Positions 9,052-17,120 of a stretch of 64,000 bases of DNA are shown piece after piece (position 1 is the stretch's first letter; each line of letters opens with the position of its first letter). The position numbers and the translations under genes were made by a program. The DNA lies in NCBI RefSeq assembly GCF_009928685.1, contig NZ_WWEO01000044.1:620001-684000 (forward strand), given 5' to 3'. The notes beneath the pieces were generated by a model, which did not search any database, had not been told where the DNA came from, and saw only the letters and a program-made list of their open reading frames with translations. The DNA is from Mucilaginibacter agri. Its GTDB lineage: Bacteria; Bacteroidota; Bacteroidia; Sphingobacteriales; Sphingobacteriaceae.

Positions 9052-9154
9052 TGCTTTGTAAAAGGAAGGTTATATAGAACGATTATAAATTAGGTTTAAA
9101 CCTTATTAAAACTGTACCTTAAGCTGTTTACGTAAATAAACCAAGCCAGCAAAT

Positions 9155-9529
9155 ATGCAAATCTTTAGAAATATTAGCCTTGTAATTATTGTCATTTTTT
9201 ACACAATTGCCGGCATTAACCATTTTTGGCATCCAAGGGGATATATCAAGATCATTCCTTCTTATATTCCCTACCCTTCTGCAATGAACCTTATATCGGG
9301 CGCATGCGAATTGATATTCAGCGCGATGATGATCTTCCCAATAACTCGCCCCCTGGCCGGATGGCTTATTATTGCTATGCTGGCCGCATTTTTACCTGTA
9401 CATATCAGCATGATTTATGACGCGCCATTGAAAGTTGGCAACCTCAGTGTAACACCTTTCATAGCCTGGGCAAGATTACTACTGCAACCGGCACTGATGT
9501 ATTGGGCGTGGTGGAGTACGAGAGCTTGA
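9155..9529 (+). CDS. DoxX-like small membrane protein
   Basis: The 124-residue protein has four predicted transmembrane helices. It carries the DoxX/DoxD-like pattern FYTIAGINHFWHPRGYIKIIP at the N-terminus and a GACELIFSAMMIFPITRPLAGW second helix region. Members of this family are inner-membrane proteins of poorly defined, possibly redox-related, function. It is divergent from hemA across a 153-nt gap, so the two may share a regulatory region. Confidence 0.85.
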   Translation: MQIFRNISLVIIVIFYTIAGINHFWHPRGYIKIIPSYIPYPSAMNLISGACELIFSAMMIFPITRPLAGWLIIAMLAAFLPVHISMIYDAPLKVGNLSVTPFIAWARLLLQPALMYWAWWSTRA

Positions 9530-9643
9530 TTTGGAGAGCATCATTAGTAACCAGTCATTAAAAAGGTTCGGTTTATCAAAGAAAGCGACACGCTATTTTG
9601 TAACAATGCACCCTTGAGTGCGTTTATTGAGTAACAACATCAA

Positions 9644-10492
9644 ATGATCAGAAACGAAACTCATACTATACCGGGCTCTAAAGGCCGTTTAATGCTGGCC
9701 GACCTTACTTATAACGATGCCGATCCCAATGCCCCGCTTATTATTTTCTCACACGGTTTTAAGGGCTTTAAAGATTGGGGAACGCACCACCTGGTAGCAA
9801 ATTATTTTGCGGAGCATGGATACCGTGTACTCAAATTTAACTTTTCTCATAACGGAACTACGCCAGATACACCGTTTGAATTTAGCGACCTGATCGCTTT
9901 CAGTGAGAATACGTTCTCTATCGAATTAGACGACCTGAAATATGTGATAGATTTTGCAGCCGGAGGTGCTGCGATGCCAGTTGCCGAAAAGGTGATCTTA
10001 CTAGGCCATAGCATGGGTGGTGGCATTAGCATTGTTAAAGCTGCTGAAGATCCTCGCGTTAGCGCCTTAATTACGATGGCATCGGTAGCCAGCTTCCGCA
10101 ATTTATGGCCCAAGCAACTGGAAGCGCAGTGGAAAATTATGGGCATGTTTTATTTCCCTAATGCGCGCACCGGACAGCAAATGCCTGTAAAAGCTACATT
10201 GCTTGATGACATCGACAAACATTCTGCGCGCTTAAACGTTTTGGCACAGGCAGCAAACGTAACCCAGCCCTGGCTAATTGCTCATGGAACTGCGGATACC
10301 ACGGTGGCTGTAAGCCACGCCCACGATCTGAAAAGCATGCAGCCTAACGCCGAACTGTTAATTATACCCAATGCCGACCATACATTTGATGCCTCGCATC
10401 CGTATTTTAAAGATTCGTTACCAGCAGCATTGCATCAACTCTGCAAAAGGGCTGTAACATTTTTAATAGAAAATGGACTAAAGGAGAGTTAA
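9644..10492 (+). CDS. Alpha/beta hydrolase (dienelactone hydrolase-like)
   Basis: The 282-residue protein has an alpha/beta-hydrolase fold. Its nucleophile elbow is GHSMGG (S123); an oxyanion region SHGFKGFKDWGTHH lies near residue 36. Near the C-terminus LIAHGTADTTV supplies the likely acid and NADHTF the catalytic histidine. There is no signal peptide, so it is probably a cytoplasmic esterase or acyl-hydrolase; the substrate cannot be told. It stands alone on the plus strand between the DoxX-like gene and the metallo-hydrolase gene. Confidence 0.88.
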   Translation: MIRNETHTIPGSKGRLMLADLTYNDADPNAPLIIFSHGFKGFKDWGTHHLVANYFAEHGYRVLKFNFSHNGTTPDTPFEFSDLIAFSENTFSIELDDLKYVIDFAAGGAAMPVAEKVILLGHSMGGGISIVKAAEDPRVSALITMASVASFRNLWPKQLEAQWKIMGMFYFPNARTGQQMPVKATLLDDIDKHSARLNVLAQAANVTQPWLIAHGTADTTVAVSHAHDLKSMQPNAELLIIPNADHTFDASHPYFKDSLPAALHQLCKRAVTFLIENGLKES

Positions 10493-10622
10493 TACTATTA
10501 ACCCCTGTAAAGAGGGATTAACGGTGTGTTGTACATAGCGCAGATGACCCACCCCTACCACAACTCAGGCCTTCGCGCCCCCTCCGAGGAGGGGAAATGA
10601 ACTAATAATAAATTAAGCATCA

Positions 10623-11630
10623 ATGCCAATCAATTTAAAAGGCTCCCGCAAGGAAGGAGCAAAATATATTAACCCGATACCAACAGATGAAGCCGGCTTC
10701 GACAAAATGCCCGCCATTTTGTGGGAGTATATTAAAAATAAAGCCGAAACTACACCTAAGAAAAAACTAGGTCCATTCAAAACCAATCCTGATATTTTTA
10801 ATACTCCACCAGAAAGTGGACTACGTATTACCTGGATAGGCCACTCGAGCATATTGATTGAAATTGATGGTAAACGTATTTTAACTGACCCTGTGTGGAG
10901 CCAACGCGTATCTTTTTCCCAGCGTTTTGGCCCGAAACGCTTTTTCGACGCCCCGATTGCACTTAAAGACCTGCCCGAACTGGATGCTATCATTGTATCG
11001 CACGACCATTATGATCATTTTGATGAGGCTACCATTAAGCAGTTAGCAGGTCTGCAGACTCCATTTTACTGCTCGTTAGGTGTAGGCCAATACCTCGAAA
11101 AATGGGGCGTCGCTAAAAATCGCATTAACGAAATGGACTGGGGAGATACCGCCAAAGTGGGTGATGACCTAACTATCACAACCACTCCGGCGCGCCATTT
11201 TTCGGGGCGTGGAATTACCAATCGAAATGAAACGTTATGGTCGTCGTTTGTAATAAAAGGCAACAAGCATAATATATTTTTTGGAGCCGACTCAGGTTGG
11301 TTTGAAGGGTTTAATGACATTGGCGAAGCTTACGGCCCATTCGACCTTACCATGCTTGAAATTGGCGCTTATGGCGACAACTGGCCGGATATACACATGG
11401 GACCTGACCATGCCTCAAACGCACACATCGCCCTAAAAGGTGGCTTGATGATGCCGATACACTGGGGAACGTTTAACCTCGCACTCCATGCCTGGTACGA
11501 GCCTATTGAACGCTTGCAGCAATTAGCCAAAGAAAAACAGATCCGACTATTTGTTCCCGAACCCGGGCAACCAACCCAGGTTGTTAACGAGTTGCCTTTT
11601 ATATCGGGCTGGTGGAGGAAATATAGGTAG
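10623..11630 (+). CDS. MBL-fold metallo-hydrolase, NAPE-PLD/UlaG-like
   Basis: The 335-residue metallo-beta-lactamase-fold protein has the metal motif HxHxDH as SHDHYDHFD (H127, H129, D131, H132). Further ligands are in TPARHFSGRG, FGADSGWF and MPIHWGTF. The context ITWIGHSSILIEIDGKRILTDPVW is typical of the branch related to N-acyl-phosphatidylethanolamine phospholipase D and RomA-like proteins. There is no export signal. The likely substrate is a lipid or phosphodiester, but it is not determined by the sequence. It converges on the poxB-like gene through a shared hairpin. Confidence 0.9.
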   Translation: MPINLKGSRKEGAKYINPIPTDEAGFDKMPAILWEYIKNKAETTPKKKLGPFKTNPDIFNTPPESGLRITWIGHSSILIEIDGKRILTDPVWSQRVSFSQRFGPKRFFDAPIALKDLPELDAIIVSHDHYDHFDEATIKQLAGLQTPFYCSLGVGQYLEKWGVAKNRINEMDWGDTAKVGDDLTITTTPARHFSGRGITNRNETLWSSFVIKGNKHNIFFGADSGWFEGFNDIGEAYGPFDLTMLEIGAYGDNWPDIHMGPDHASNAHIALKGGLMMPIHWGTFNLALHAWYEPIERLQQLAKEKQIRLFVPEPGQPTQVVNELPFISGWWRKYR

Positions 11631-11652
11631 GTTGTTTGTTTATAGAATTACT

Positions 11653-11698
11653 GGGTTATTAAGTTATTAACATGCTCACTTCAATAACTTAATAACCC
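11653..11698. terminator. Bidirectional hairpin between convergent genes
   Basis: GGGTTATTAAGTTATT at 11653-11668 is the exact reverse complement of 11683-11698, with a 14-nt loop. It lies between the convergent metallo-hydrolase and poxB-like genes. The flanks contain further related words (CCTATAACCTAATAACTA), so it also belongs to the phrase-like repeat class. Confidence 0.7.
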
Positions 11699-11719
11699 TA
11701 TAACCTAATAACTATTTCG

Positions 11720-13459
11720 CTACAACAAGTCCTTAATGTGCTTGTAGTTTGCTTTTACTGTACTTAGCACTTCATCCATTTGGCCGTTAAGAATCAGCTT
11801 CGACATAGATAGTGCCATACCTTTTACCTGCTCGAACTCTATTTTTGGTGGCATAGCCAAGGCGTTAGGGTCGGTCATCACGTTAAGCAATACAGGGCCG
11901 TTAAACATCAATGCTTCGCGTAAAGCCTGCTCCACCATTTCGGGATCATTAACCGTAACACCTTTTATACCCATTGCTTGCGCCACCAAGGCAAAATCGG
12001 GGTTGTGCATATCGGTTTGGTAGTCGGGTAAACCTGCTACTTCCATCTCCAGTTTTACCATTCCTAACGAGCGATTGTTAAATACCACAATTTTAACAGG
12101 CAATTGATATTGTGAAATAGTCGCCAGGTCGCCCAGTAACATCGAAATGCCACCGTCTCCACACATGGCAATCACTTGCCTGTCGGGGCAGGTTAGCGCT
12201 GCGCCGATGGCCTGCGGCATGGCATTAGCCATCGAACCGTGATTAAAGGAGCCGATCATGGTGCGTTTACCGGTTGCATGGATATAACGCGCTCCCCAAA
12301 CGCAGCACATACCGGTGTCTACCGTAAATATGGCCTCGTTGGTGGCCAATTTGTTTAAGGTGGCAGCCACATATTCCGGGTGAATTTTATCTTTTGTGCC
12401 CTTATCATCTACATAAGTCTGCAGGTTATCTTTTACCTTATCGTAAAATTTAAGCTGAGTTTGCAAAAAGCTATCATCAGTCTTTTGTTCTATCAATGGT
12501 AATAACGCCTTCAGGGTATCTTCCGTGGTTCCGCATAAACCCATATCTACTTTGGCTCTACGGCCAATACGCTCGGGTTTAATATCAACTTGCACAATTT
12601 TAATATCGGTTGGTATAAACTGCGTGTAAGGAAAATCTGTGCCTAGCAGAATTAACAAATCCGACTCGTGCATGCTGTGGAAAGCTGATGGAAGCCCTAA
12701 CAAGCCGGTCATCCCCACTTCATTAGGGTTATCGTACTGAATACCCATTTTCCCCCGGAAAGAGTAGCCCACCGGAGCGTTAAGTTTCTTCGATAACGCT
12801 ACAACCTCGTCATGAGCTTTTGCTGCACCTATTCCGCAGAAAATAGTGATCTTCTCGTGCGAGTTCAACAAAGCTGCGAGCTCTCGCAATTCGCCGTCAG
12901 CCGGGCGGATTACCGGAGCTGTTACATAATTGATAACCGATGTAGTAATCTTTTCGGCATCCATTTTAGTTAGATCGCCGGGCAAGCCCAAAACGGCAAC
13001 ACCCTTTTTCCCTAAAGCCTGTTGAATGCCAGCTTGTAACATGCGCGGCATTTGCATGGGTGTAGTAGCAATCTGGTTATAGTGACTGCAATCGTCGAAA
13101 AGCTTAATGGTGTTGGTTTCCTGAAAGAATTCTGAGCCGAACTCGTTGGTAGCACAGGTAGACGCTATAGCAATAACGGGAGTGCCCGACCGATGAGCGT
13201 CATACAATCCATTGATCAAATGCACGTGACCGGGACCGCTGCTGCCTGCACAGCAGGCCAAACCGCTAAGTTCAGATTCGGCAGCGGCAGCGTAAGCACC
13301 CGCCTCCTCGTGGCGTACATGTATCCATTGTATTTTGCCATCGGTACGACGAACAGCGTCATTAACCTCGTTTAAACTATCGCCGGTTACGGCATAAATT
13401 CTTTTAATGCCTGCCGAAATCAGCATTTCTACCAGTTGTTCTGCTACGTTTTGAGCCAT
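11720..13459 (-). CDS. poxB: Pyruvate dehydrogenase (quinone)-type TPP enzyme
   Basis: Thiamine-pyrophosphate enzyme of 579 residues with the three-domain POX/AHAS layout. The N-terminal domain carries the activating glutamate in HVRHEEAGAYAAAAE. A central Rossmann-like domain (about 190-325) follows. The C-terminal domain has the TPP/Mg signature GDGGISMLLGDLATISQY...VVFNN. By family, PoxB oxidises pyruvate to acetate and CO2, passing electrons to quinone at the membrane. The nearly uniform similarity to PoxB-type rather than acetolactate synthase is a judgement from FNHGSMANAMPQAIGAA and the DYQTDMHNPDFA region. It is monocistronic as far as I can see. Confidence 0.88.
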   Translation of the reverse strand: MAQNVAEQLVEMLISAGIKRIYAVTGDSLNEVNDAVRRTDGKIQWIHVRHEEAGAYAAAAESELSGLACCAGSSGPGHVHLINGLYDAHRSGTPVIAIASTCATNEFGSEFFQETNTIKLFDDCSHYNQIATTPMQMPRMLQAGIQQALGKKGVAVLGLPGDLTKMDAEKITTSVINYVTAPVIRPADGELRELAALLNSHEKITIFCGIGAAKAHDEVVALSKKLNAPVGYSFRGKMGIQYDNPNEVGMTGLLGLPSAFHSMHESDLLILLGTDFPYTQFIPTDIKIVQVDIKPERIGRRAKVDMGLCGTTEDTLKALLPLIEQKTDDSFLQTQLKFYDKVKDNLQTYVDDKGTKDKIHPEYVAATLNKLATNEAIFTVDTGMCCVWGARYIHATGKRTMIGSFNHGSMANAMPQAIGAALTCPDRQVIAMCGDGGISMLLGDLATISQYQLPVKIVVFNNRSLGMVKLEMEVAGLPDYQTDMHNPDFALVAQAMGIKGVTVNDPEMVEQALREALMFNGPVLLNVMTDPNALAMPPKIEFEQVKGMALSMSKLILNGQMDEVLSTVKANYKHIKDLL

Positions 13460-13546
13460 GTCTTTTAGATGATGTTGTTTCCCTAAGATAACTTAGAAAA
13501 CATGGCGGAGTTTTTTATATTTGGTAAACCTTCATCTTTATTACAA

Positions 13547-13996
13547 ATGCCTGAAGATATAACCTCTGTAAAGCTCAAATTCTCTTGCCAGGAAAACTGG
13601 GATGTAATGCAACCTGTAGAAGGCGGCCACTTTTGCAACAAGTGTAACAAGCCAGTCTATGATTTTACCAATGCCAAAGCAGATGATTTCAGAAAAATTA
13701 TGGCCGAATTTCCTGGCACATGTGGCCTATATAAAAGCACCCAGGCATTATCAGCACCACCAAGATTATCATTTTGGAACAAATGGCTTTCGGCAGCCGT
13801 GTTATTATTAGGATTTAACGTTACCGGATGCCATAAAGAAAATAAACCTCAGCCAGGTGTGTTTAAACAAAGTGCAAAATCTAAAAATCAAGATCTGATT
13901 ATGGGTAAGGCAATGTTCGAGGACTCCACTGCCCAACCTCCTCATGTCGATCAGGTCAGATTCCCTCCGCCAAGTTTAAAGAAGAATCTTAAATAG
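13547..13996 (+). CDS. Membrane protein with N-terminal cysteine-motif domain
   Basis: The 149-residue product begins at MPEDITSVKLKF. I prefer the ATG at 13547 to one 45 nt upstream because the downstream paralogue starts with the same residues. An N-terminal domain of about 60 residues carries four cysteines in the pattern C-x2-NW-x-MQPVEGG-x-FCNKCNKPVYDFTNA, resembling a small zinc ribbon, plus a fifth in TCGLY. One hydrophobic segment follows (LSAAVLLLGFNVTGC), then a short low-complexity tail rich in K, Q and P. There is no TonB domain, so compared with its neighbour it looks like a shortened copy. Function unknown. Confidence 0.72.
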   Translation: MPEDITSVKLKFSCQENWDVMQPVEGGHFCNKCNKPVYDFTNAKADDFRKIMAEFPGTCGLYKSTQALSAPPRLSFWNKWLSAAVLLLGFNVTGCHKENKPQPGVFKQSAKSKNQDLIMGKAMFEDSTAQPPHVDQVRFPPPSLKKNLK

Positions 13997-14022
13997 CCGC
14001 TCAACCCAATAATTTTTACTCT

Positions 14023-14751
14023 ATGCCCGAAGATATAACCTCCGTAAAGCTCAAATTCTCTTGCCAGGAAAACTGGAATGCTATGCAACCTGTAGAAGGC
14101 GGCAGGAATTGCGATACATGCCAAAAGAAAGTTTATGATTTCACCAATAGTAAGGCCGATGAATTCAGGAGAATTCTGGCTGAGAATAATAACAACGTCT
14201 GCGGAAGGTTTACAGTCAATCAAACCGTCTATAAACAACAGTTATTTCCTTTCTGGAAGAAGTGGGTTTCGGCAGCGATGGTATTAATTGGATTTAGCTT
14301 TTGGGGCGAAAGGTCGGTCGCGCAGGGTGTTAAACAAGGCAAACAAAAGATCGTATTTCCACCACCGGTTGTAACTGGGGATGTCGAAGTTCGACCTGTA
14401 AAAAAAATCAAACAACCATCTTCATCAACTGTAGGCCAATCGGAATATTTAACAGGAATAGTTGGAGAACCACAGCCCGAATTTGTGGGAGGCGACGCTG
14501 CGTTATCCAAATTTCTTACCAAAAATATCAGGTATATAAAAGGTACTCCCAACGGAAGGGTAATAGCATCTTTTGTGATCAGCCCGAGTGGAATACTCAC
14601 CGATATTAAAATAATTAGATCGCTAACGCCCGCTGCTGACAACGAAGTAATTCGGGTATTAAAATTATCTCCCAAATGGACTGCGGGAAAATTTAATGGA
14701 AAATCAGTAGCCGCGCAATATTATTTACCAGTAAGCTTTTCAGAAAAATAG
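14023..14751 (+). CDS. Energy transducer TonB-like protein with cysteine-motif N-terminus
   Basis: The 242-residue protein has three parts. Residues 1-70 form the same cysteine motif as the upstream gene (SCQENWNAMQPVEGG-x2-CDTCQKKVYDF). A membrane segment lies at about residues 82-98 (VSAAMVLIGFSFWG). After a proline-rich linker comes a C-terminal TonB-type domain (about 155-242: EFVGGDAALSKFLTKNI, GRVIASFVISPSGILTDIKIIRSL). By family, the C-terminal domain would reach the periplasm and contact outer-membrane receptors or related proteins. The first 80 bases are nearly identical to the upstream paralogue, pointing to recent duplication or conversion. Confidence 0.82.
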   Translation: MPEDITSVKLKFSCQENWNAMQPVEGGRNCDTCQKKVYDFTNSKADEFRRILAENNNNVCGRFTVNQTVYKQQLFPFWKKWVSAAMVLIGFSFWGERSVAQGVKQGKQKIVFPPPVVTGDVEVRPVKKIKQPSSSTVGQSEYLTGIVGEPQPEFVGGDAALSKFLTKNIRYIKGTPNGRVIASFVISPSGILTDIKIIRSLTPAADNEVIRVLKLSPKWTAGKFNGKSVAAQYYLPVSFSEK

Positions 14752-14753
14752 GA

Positions 14754-16841
14754 CTAAATAGCCGGTTCAACCCAATTACCATCTTCCTGTATAATACCGA
14801 TCAATTCATCAACGGCAATGGCGGTATTAACATTCTTTTTCACTACTTCTTTACCGCGATACAAAGTAATTTTACCCGGACCAGCGCCTACATATCCATA
14901 ATCTGCATCAGCCATTTCGCCGGGGCCGTTTACAATGCAGCCCATAATACCAATTTTTAAGCCTTTAAGATGGCTGGTTCGGCTACGAATCAACTGGGTG
15001 GTTTCCTGCAGATCGAACAACGTACGGCCGCAACTTGGACAAGAGATATATTCGGTTTTCGAGATCCGCGAACGAGTGGCTTGCAGAATCCCGAAAGCGG
15101 TAGAAGTGATAACATTAGTTGGCAACTGCGGCGCATCTATCCAGATACCATCGCCGAAACCATCAACCAGTAAAGCGCCCATGTCGGTAGCGGCGTAGAG
15201 TTGAAGAAGAGTTGTAAATTCAGCCTCACCCAAACCCTCTCCGGAGGAGAGGGCTTTAGAAGCTTGATCTCGATTCTTGATTCCCGATTCTTGATTCTCT
15301 TCAAAAACGTAGCTTCTCTTCACTATCACTGGTACATCCAAGCCAAACTCTTCCATTTTGAAGAAAAAGGCTCTTTGATCAGCCATGCCATGCAGTTCGG
15401 TGGTTTCGAGTACAAATACCAATTTTTTATCTAATGGAATTTGTCCGAATAGGTCAGTATCCAAATCTGCATTGGTGATGCGTACCAGGTTTAAGGTCGA
15501 GGTACGATCATCGGCATCAACATATTCCTGTAGGTTAAACAGCGGGTGCGCGTTGGTTTTATTTGTCAGCGTTTTCCAGGTGTTGTAGTTATATAGCTGT
15601 TTTAAGTTGCCGGGAAAAGCAAACGAAGGTAACTGATCGCCCATGTAAGCAAAATCAACCGACTGATCGGCCATATTGTATTTATCCAATATAGGCGAAT
15701 ACAAGTAACCGGCTGCATTTAATACTGCCGGATCTTTCAGGTTTTCTTTAGAAAGATCAACTACCACGCGTGGCACCATGTGGCCGCCGATAAAAGCATT
15801 GGCTTCGTAGGTTTCGCGTTTCTTGTATTCGTAGGGATTGTGATCGGTTGCGAGTTGCGAGGTCTGAGTTACGAGGCCTGAGTCCGAGAACCTGGTTGTT
15901 GAGGTTTGACCGCCGACTTCCGACTTCTGAGCTCTTTTGCTATATCTCTCTACCAACGCAATAGCTACAGGCGCTTCAGCTTCAGGCTCCTCGGTTAAGG
16001 ATACCCGAACAGTGTCACCCAGGCCGTCTTCCAATAAAGTACCGATACCTACGGCAGATTTAATACGGCCATCTTCGCCGTCGCCGGCTTCGGTTACGCC
16101 TAGGTGCAGCGGGTAGTTCATATTTTCGGCAACCATGGTTTGCACCAACAGGCGGTAGGCTTGCACCATTACCTGCGGATTGCTCGATTTCATCGAGATC
16201 ACCAGATTATAATAGTTCAGCGCCTCGCACATGCGGATAAACTCCATCGCCGACTCTACCATCCCTTGAGGGGTATCGCCATAACGGCTCATAATACGGT
16301 CGCTTAACGAACCGTGATTGGTACCGATACGCATAGCGGTACCGTACTCTTTACAGATGTTTACCAGCGGCGTAAATTTAGAGTTGATGCGCTCTAACTC
16401 GCCTTGATATTCGGCATCAGTATATTCTAAAATATCGAATTTCTTTTTGTCGGCGTAGTTGCCCGGGTTTACACGTACCTTTTCAACAATACGAGCAGCA
16501 ACCTCAGCAGCATTGGGAGTAAAGTGAATATCAGCTACCAAAGGCGCTGTATAGCCACGTTTACGCAACTCGTTTTTGATATTGGCCAGGTTTTGTGCTT
16601 CCTTAATACTTGGTGCAGTAACACGGATGTATTCGCAACCTGCATCAATCATGCGGATTGATTGCTCTACCGTACCGAGGGTGTCCATCGTATCGGTAGT
16701 AGTCATGCTTTGGATACGGATAGGATTGTTCCCTCCCATTGGTATATCGCCAATGGTTACCTCGCGGGTAACAAAACGCGAATAATCTGTTAACGAGTTA
16801 CAGTAACGGCCGGGTAATAATTTCAATGCTTCAGCATCCAT
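14754..16841 (-). CDS. ispG: 4-hydroxy-3-methylbut-2-en-1-yl diphosphate synthase (IspG/GcpE), with repeat-derived insertions
   Basis: [4Fe-4S] enzyme of the MEP isoprenoid pathway that makes HMBPP from MEcPP. The TIM-barrel part has IGDIPMGGNNPIRIQSMTT, RVNPGNYADKKK and HLGVTEAGDGEDGRIKSAVG. A middle domain typical of the Bacteroidota/plant long form follows. The C-terminal reductase-like domain has the cluster ligands ISCPSCGRTLFDLQ and GIMGCIVNGPGE. Start chosen at ATG 16841 (MDAEALKLL), giving 695 residues; an upstream in-frame TTG exists. Two linkers carry unusual low-complexity sequence whose DNA matches the intergenic repeats (15838-15933 and 15222-15303). Catalytic residues are intact, so it should work. 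Confidence 0.95.
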   Translation of the reverse strand: MDAEALKLLPGRYCNSLTDYSRFVTREVTIGDIPMGGNNPIRIQSMTTTDTMDTLGTVEQSIRMIDAGCEYIRVTAPSIKEAQNLANIKNELRKRGYTAPLVADIHFTPNAAEVAARIVEKVRVNPGNYADKKKFDILEYTDAEYQGELERINSKFTPLVNICKEYGTAMRIGTNHGSLSDRIMSRYGDTPQGMVESAMEFIRMCEALNYYNLVISMKSSNPQVMVQAYRLLVQTMVAENMNYPLHLGVTEAGDGEDGRIKSAVGIGTLLEDGLGDTVRVSLTEEPEAEAPVAIALVERYSKRAQKSEVGGQTSTTRFSDSGLVTQTSQLATDHNPYEYKKRETYEANAFIGGHMVPRVVVDLSKENLKDPAVLNAAGYLYSPILDKYNMADQSVDFAYMGDQLPSFAFPGNLKQLYNYNTWKTLTNKTNAHPLFNLQEYVDADDRTSTLNLVRITNADLDTDLFGQIPLDKKLVFVLETTELHGMADQRAFFFKMEEFGLDVPVIVKRSYVFEENQESGIKNRDQASKALSSGEGLGEAEFTTLLQLYAATDMGALLVDGFGDGIWIDAPQLPTNVITSTAFGILQATRSRISKTEYISCPSCGRTLFDLQETTQLIRSRTSHLKGLKIGIMGCIVNGPGEMADADYGYVGAGPGKITLYRGKEVVKKNVNTAIAVDELIGIIQEDGNWVEPAI
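15222..15303. repeat. Repeat-like DNA inside ispG (second insertion)
   Basis: Within the ispG reading frame, 15222-15258 contains the intergenic-type palindrome ACCCTCTCCGGAGGAGAGGG and 15265-15300 the phrase words TCTCGATTCTTGATTCCCG and TTCTTGATTCTC. Both are found only in intergenic DNA elsewhere in the window (for example 16896-16914, 35416-35449, 61561-61583). They are read in frame as a hydrophilic linker (EENQESGIKNRDQ, then ASKALSSGEGLGEAE) between VIVKRSYVF and FTTLLQLYAATDMG. Confidence 0.8.
15838..15933. repeat. Repeat-like DNA inside ispG (first insertion)
   Basis: A stretch of iterated, imperfect words (GTTGCGAGTTGCGAGG, CTGAGTTACGAGGCCTGAG, CCGACTTCCGACTTC) lies in frame inside ispG. 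It is translated as a Ser/Thr/Gln-rich linker between VERYSKRAQ and HNPYEYKKRET. It has the character of the phrase-like intergenic repeats but with a different word set. The reading frame is kept open. Confidence 0.65.
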
Positions 16842-16882
16842 AAACAAGCAATCAATTGAATAATGCAAAGATAAGGATTATA

Positions 16883-16916
16883 AACCTCTCCCCAACCCTC
16901 TCCAGAGGAGAGGGAG
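16883..16916. repeat. G/C-run palindrome upstream of ispG
   Basis: CCCTCTCCAGAGGAGAGGG at 16896-16914 is a near-perfect palindrome preceded by ACCTCTCCCCA. It is the same word family as the block inside ispG at 15232-15251. It lies between the ispG start and the next repeat. Confidence 0.6.
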
Positions 16917-16963
16917 TCAAAAAGATATCATAAAGTAAAAAGCCCGATCGATTACATAGATTT

Positions 16964-17070
16964 TGTCATTCAGAGCGCCAGCGAAGAATCCTCTGCGTTT
17001 ATTAAGTCATTATACCTATACAACGTTCACATCGCATGAAGAAGATTCTTCGCTGGCGCTCTGAATGACA
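16964..17070. repeat. Long inverted repeat of the TGTCATT...AATGACA class
   Basis: The arm beginning TGTCATTCAGAGCGCCAGCG at 16964 is matched as a reverse complement by the arm ending at 17070, over about 27 bp, with a central loop of about 45 nt. It lies between the 5' end of ispG and the 3' end of the peptidase gene. Similar elements occur at 32069, 35288, 40436, 49982, 51043 and, as a half copy, 61515. Confidence 0.85.
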
Positions 17071-17080
17071 AGATTTTATA

Positions 17081-17120
17081 AAACAAGAAAGTCCCGATTT
17101 TCATCGGGACTTTCTTGTTT
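17081..17120 (-). terminator. Terminator hairpin after the M1 peptidase gene
   Basis: AAACAAGAAAGTCCCGAT (17081-17098) and its exact reverse complement at 17103-17120 form an 18-bp stem with a 4-nt loop. The right arm touches the stop codon of the peptidase gene at 17119. The GC core is followed by a TTTC..TTGTTT stretch on the minus strand, consistent with intrinsic termination. Confidence 0.8.

Noticed and set aside
16842..16868. Longer ispG start at an in-frame TTG (9 more residues)
   Set aside because: The ATG at 16841 fits the family N-terminus, and the extra residues (HYSIDCLF) look like untranslated leader.
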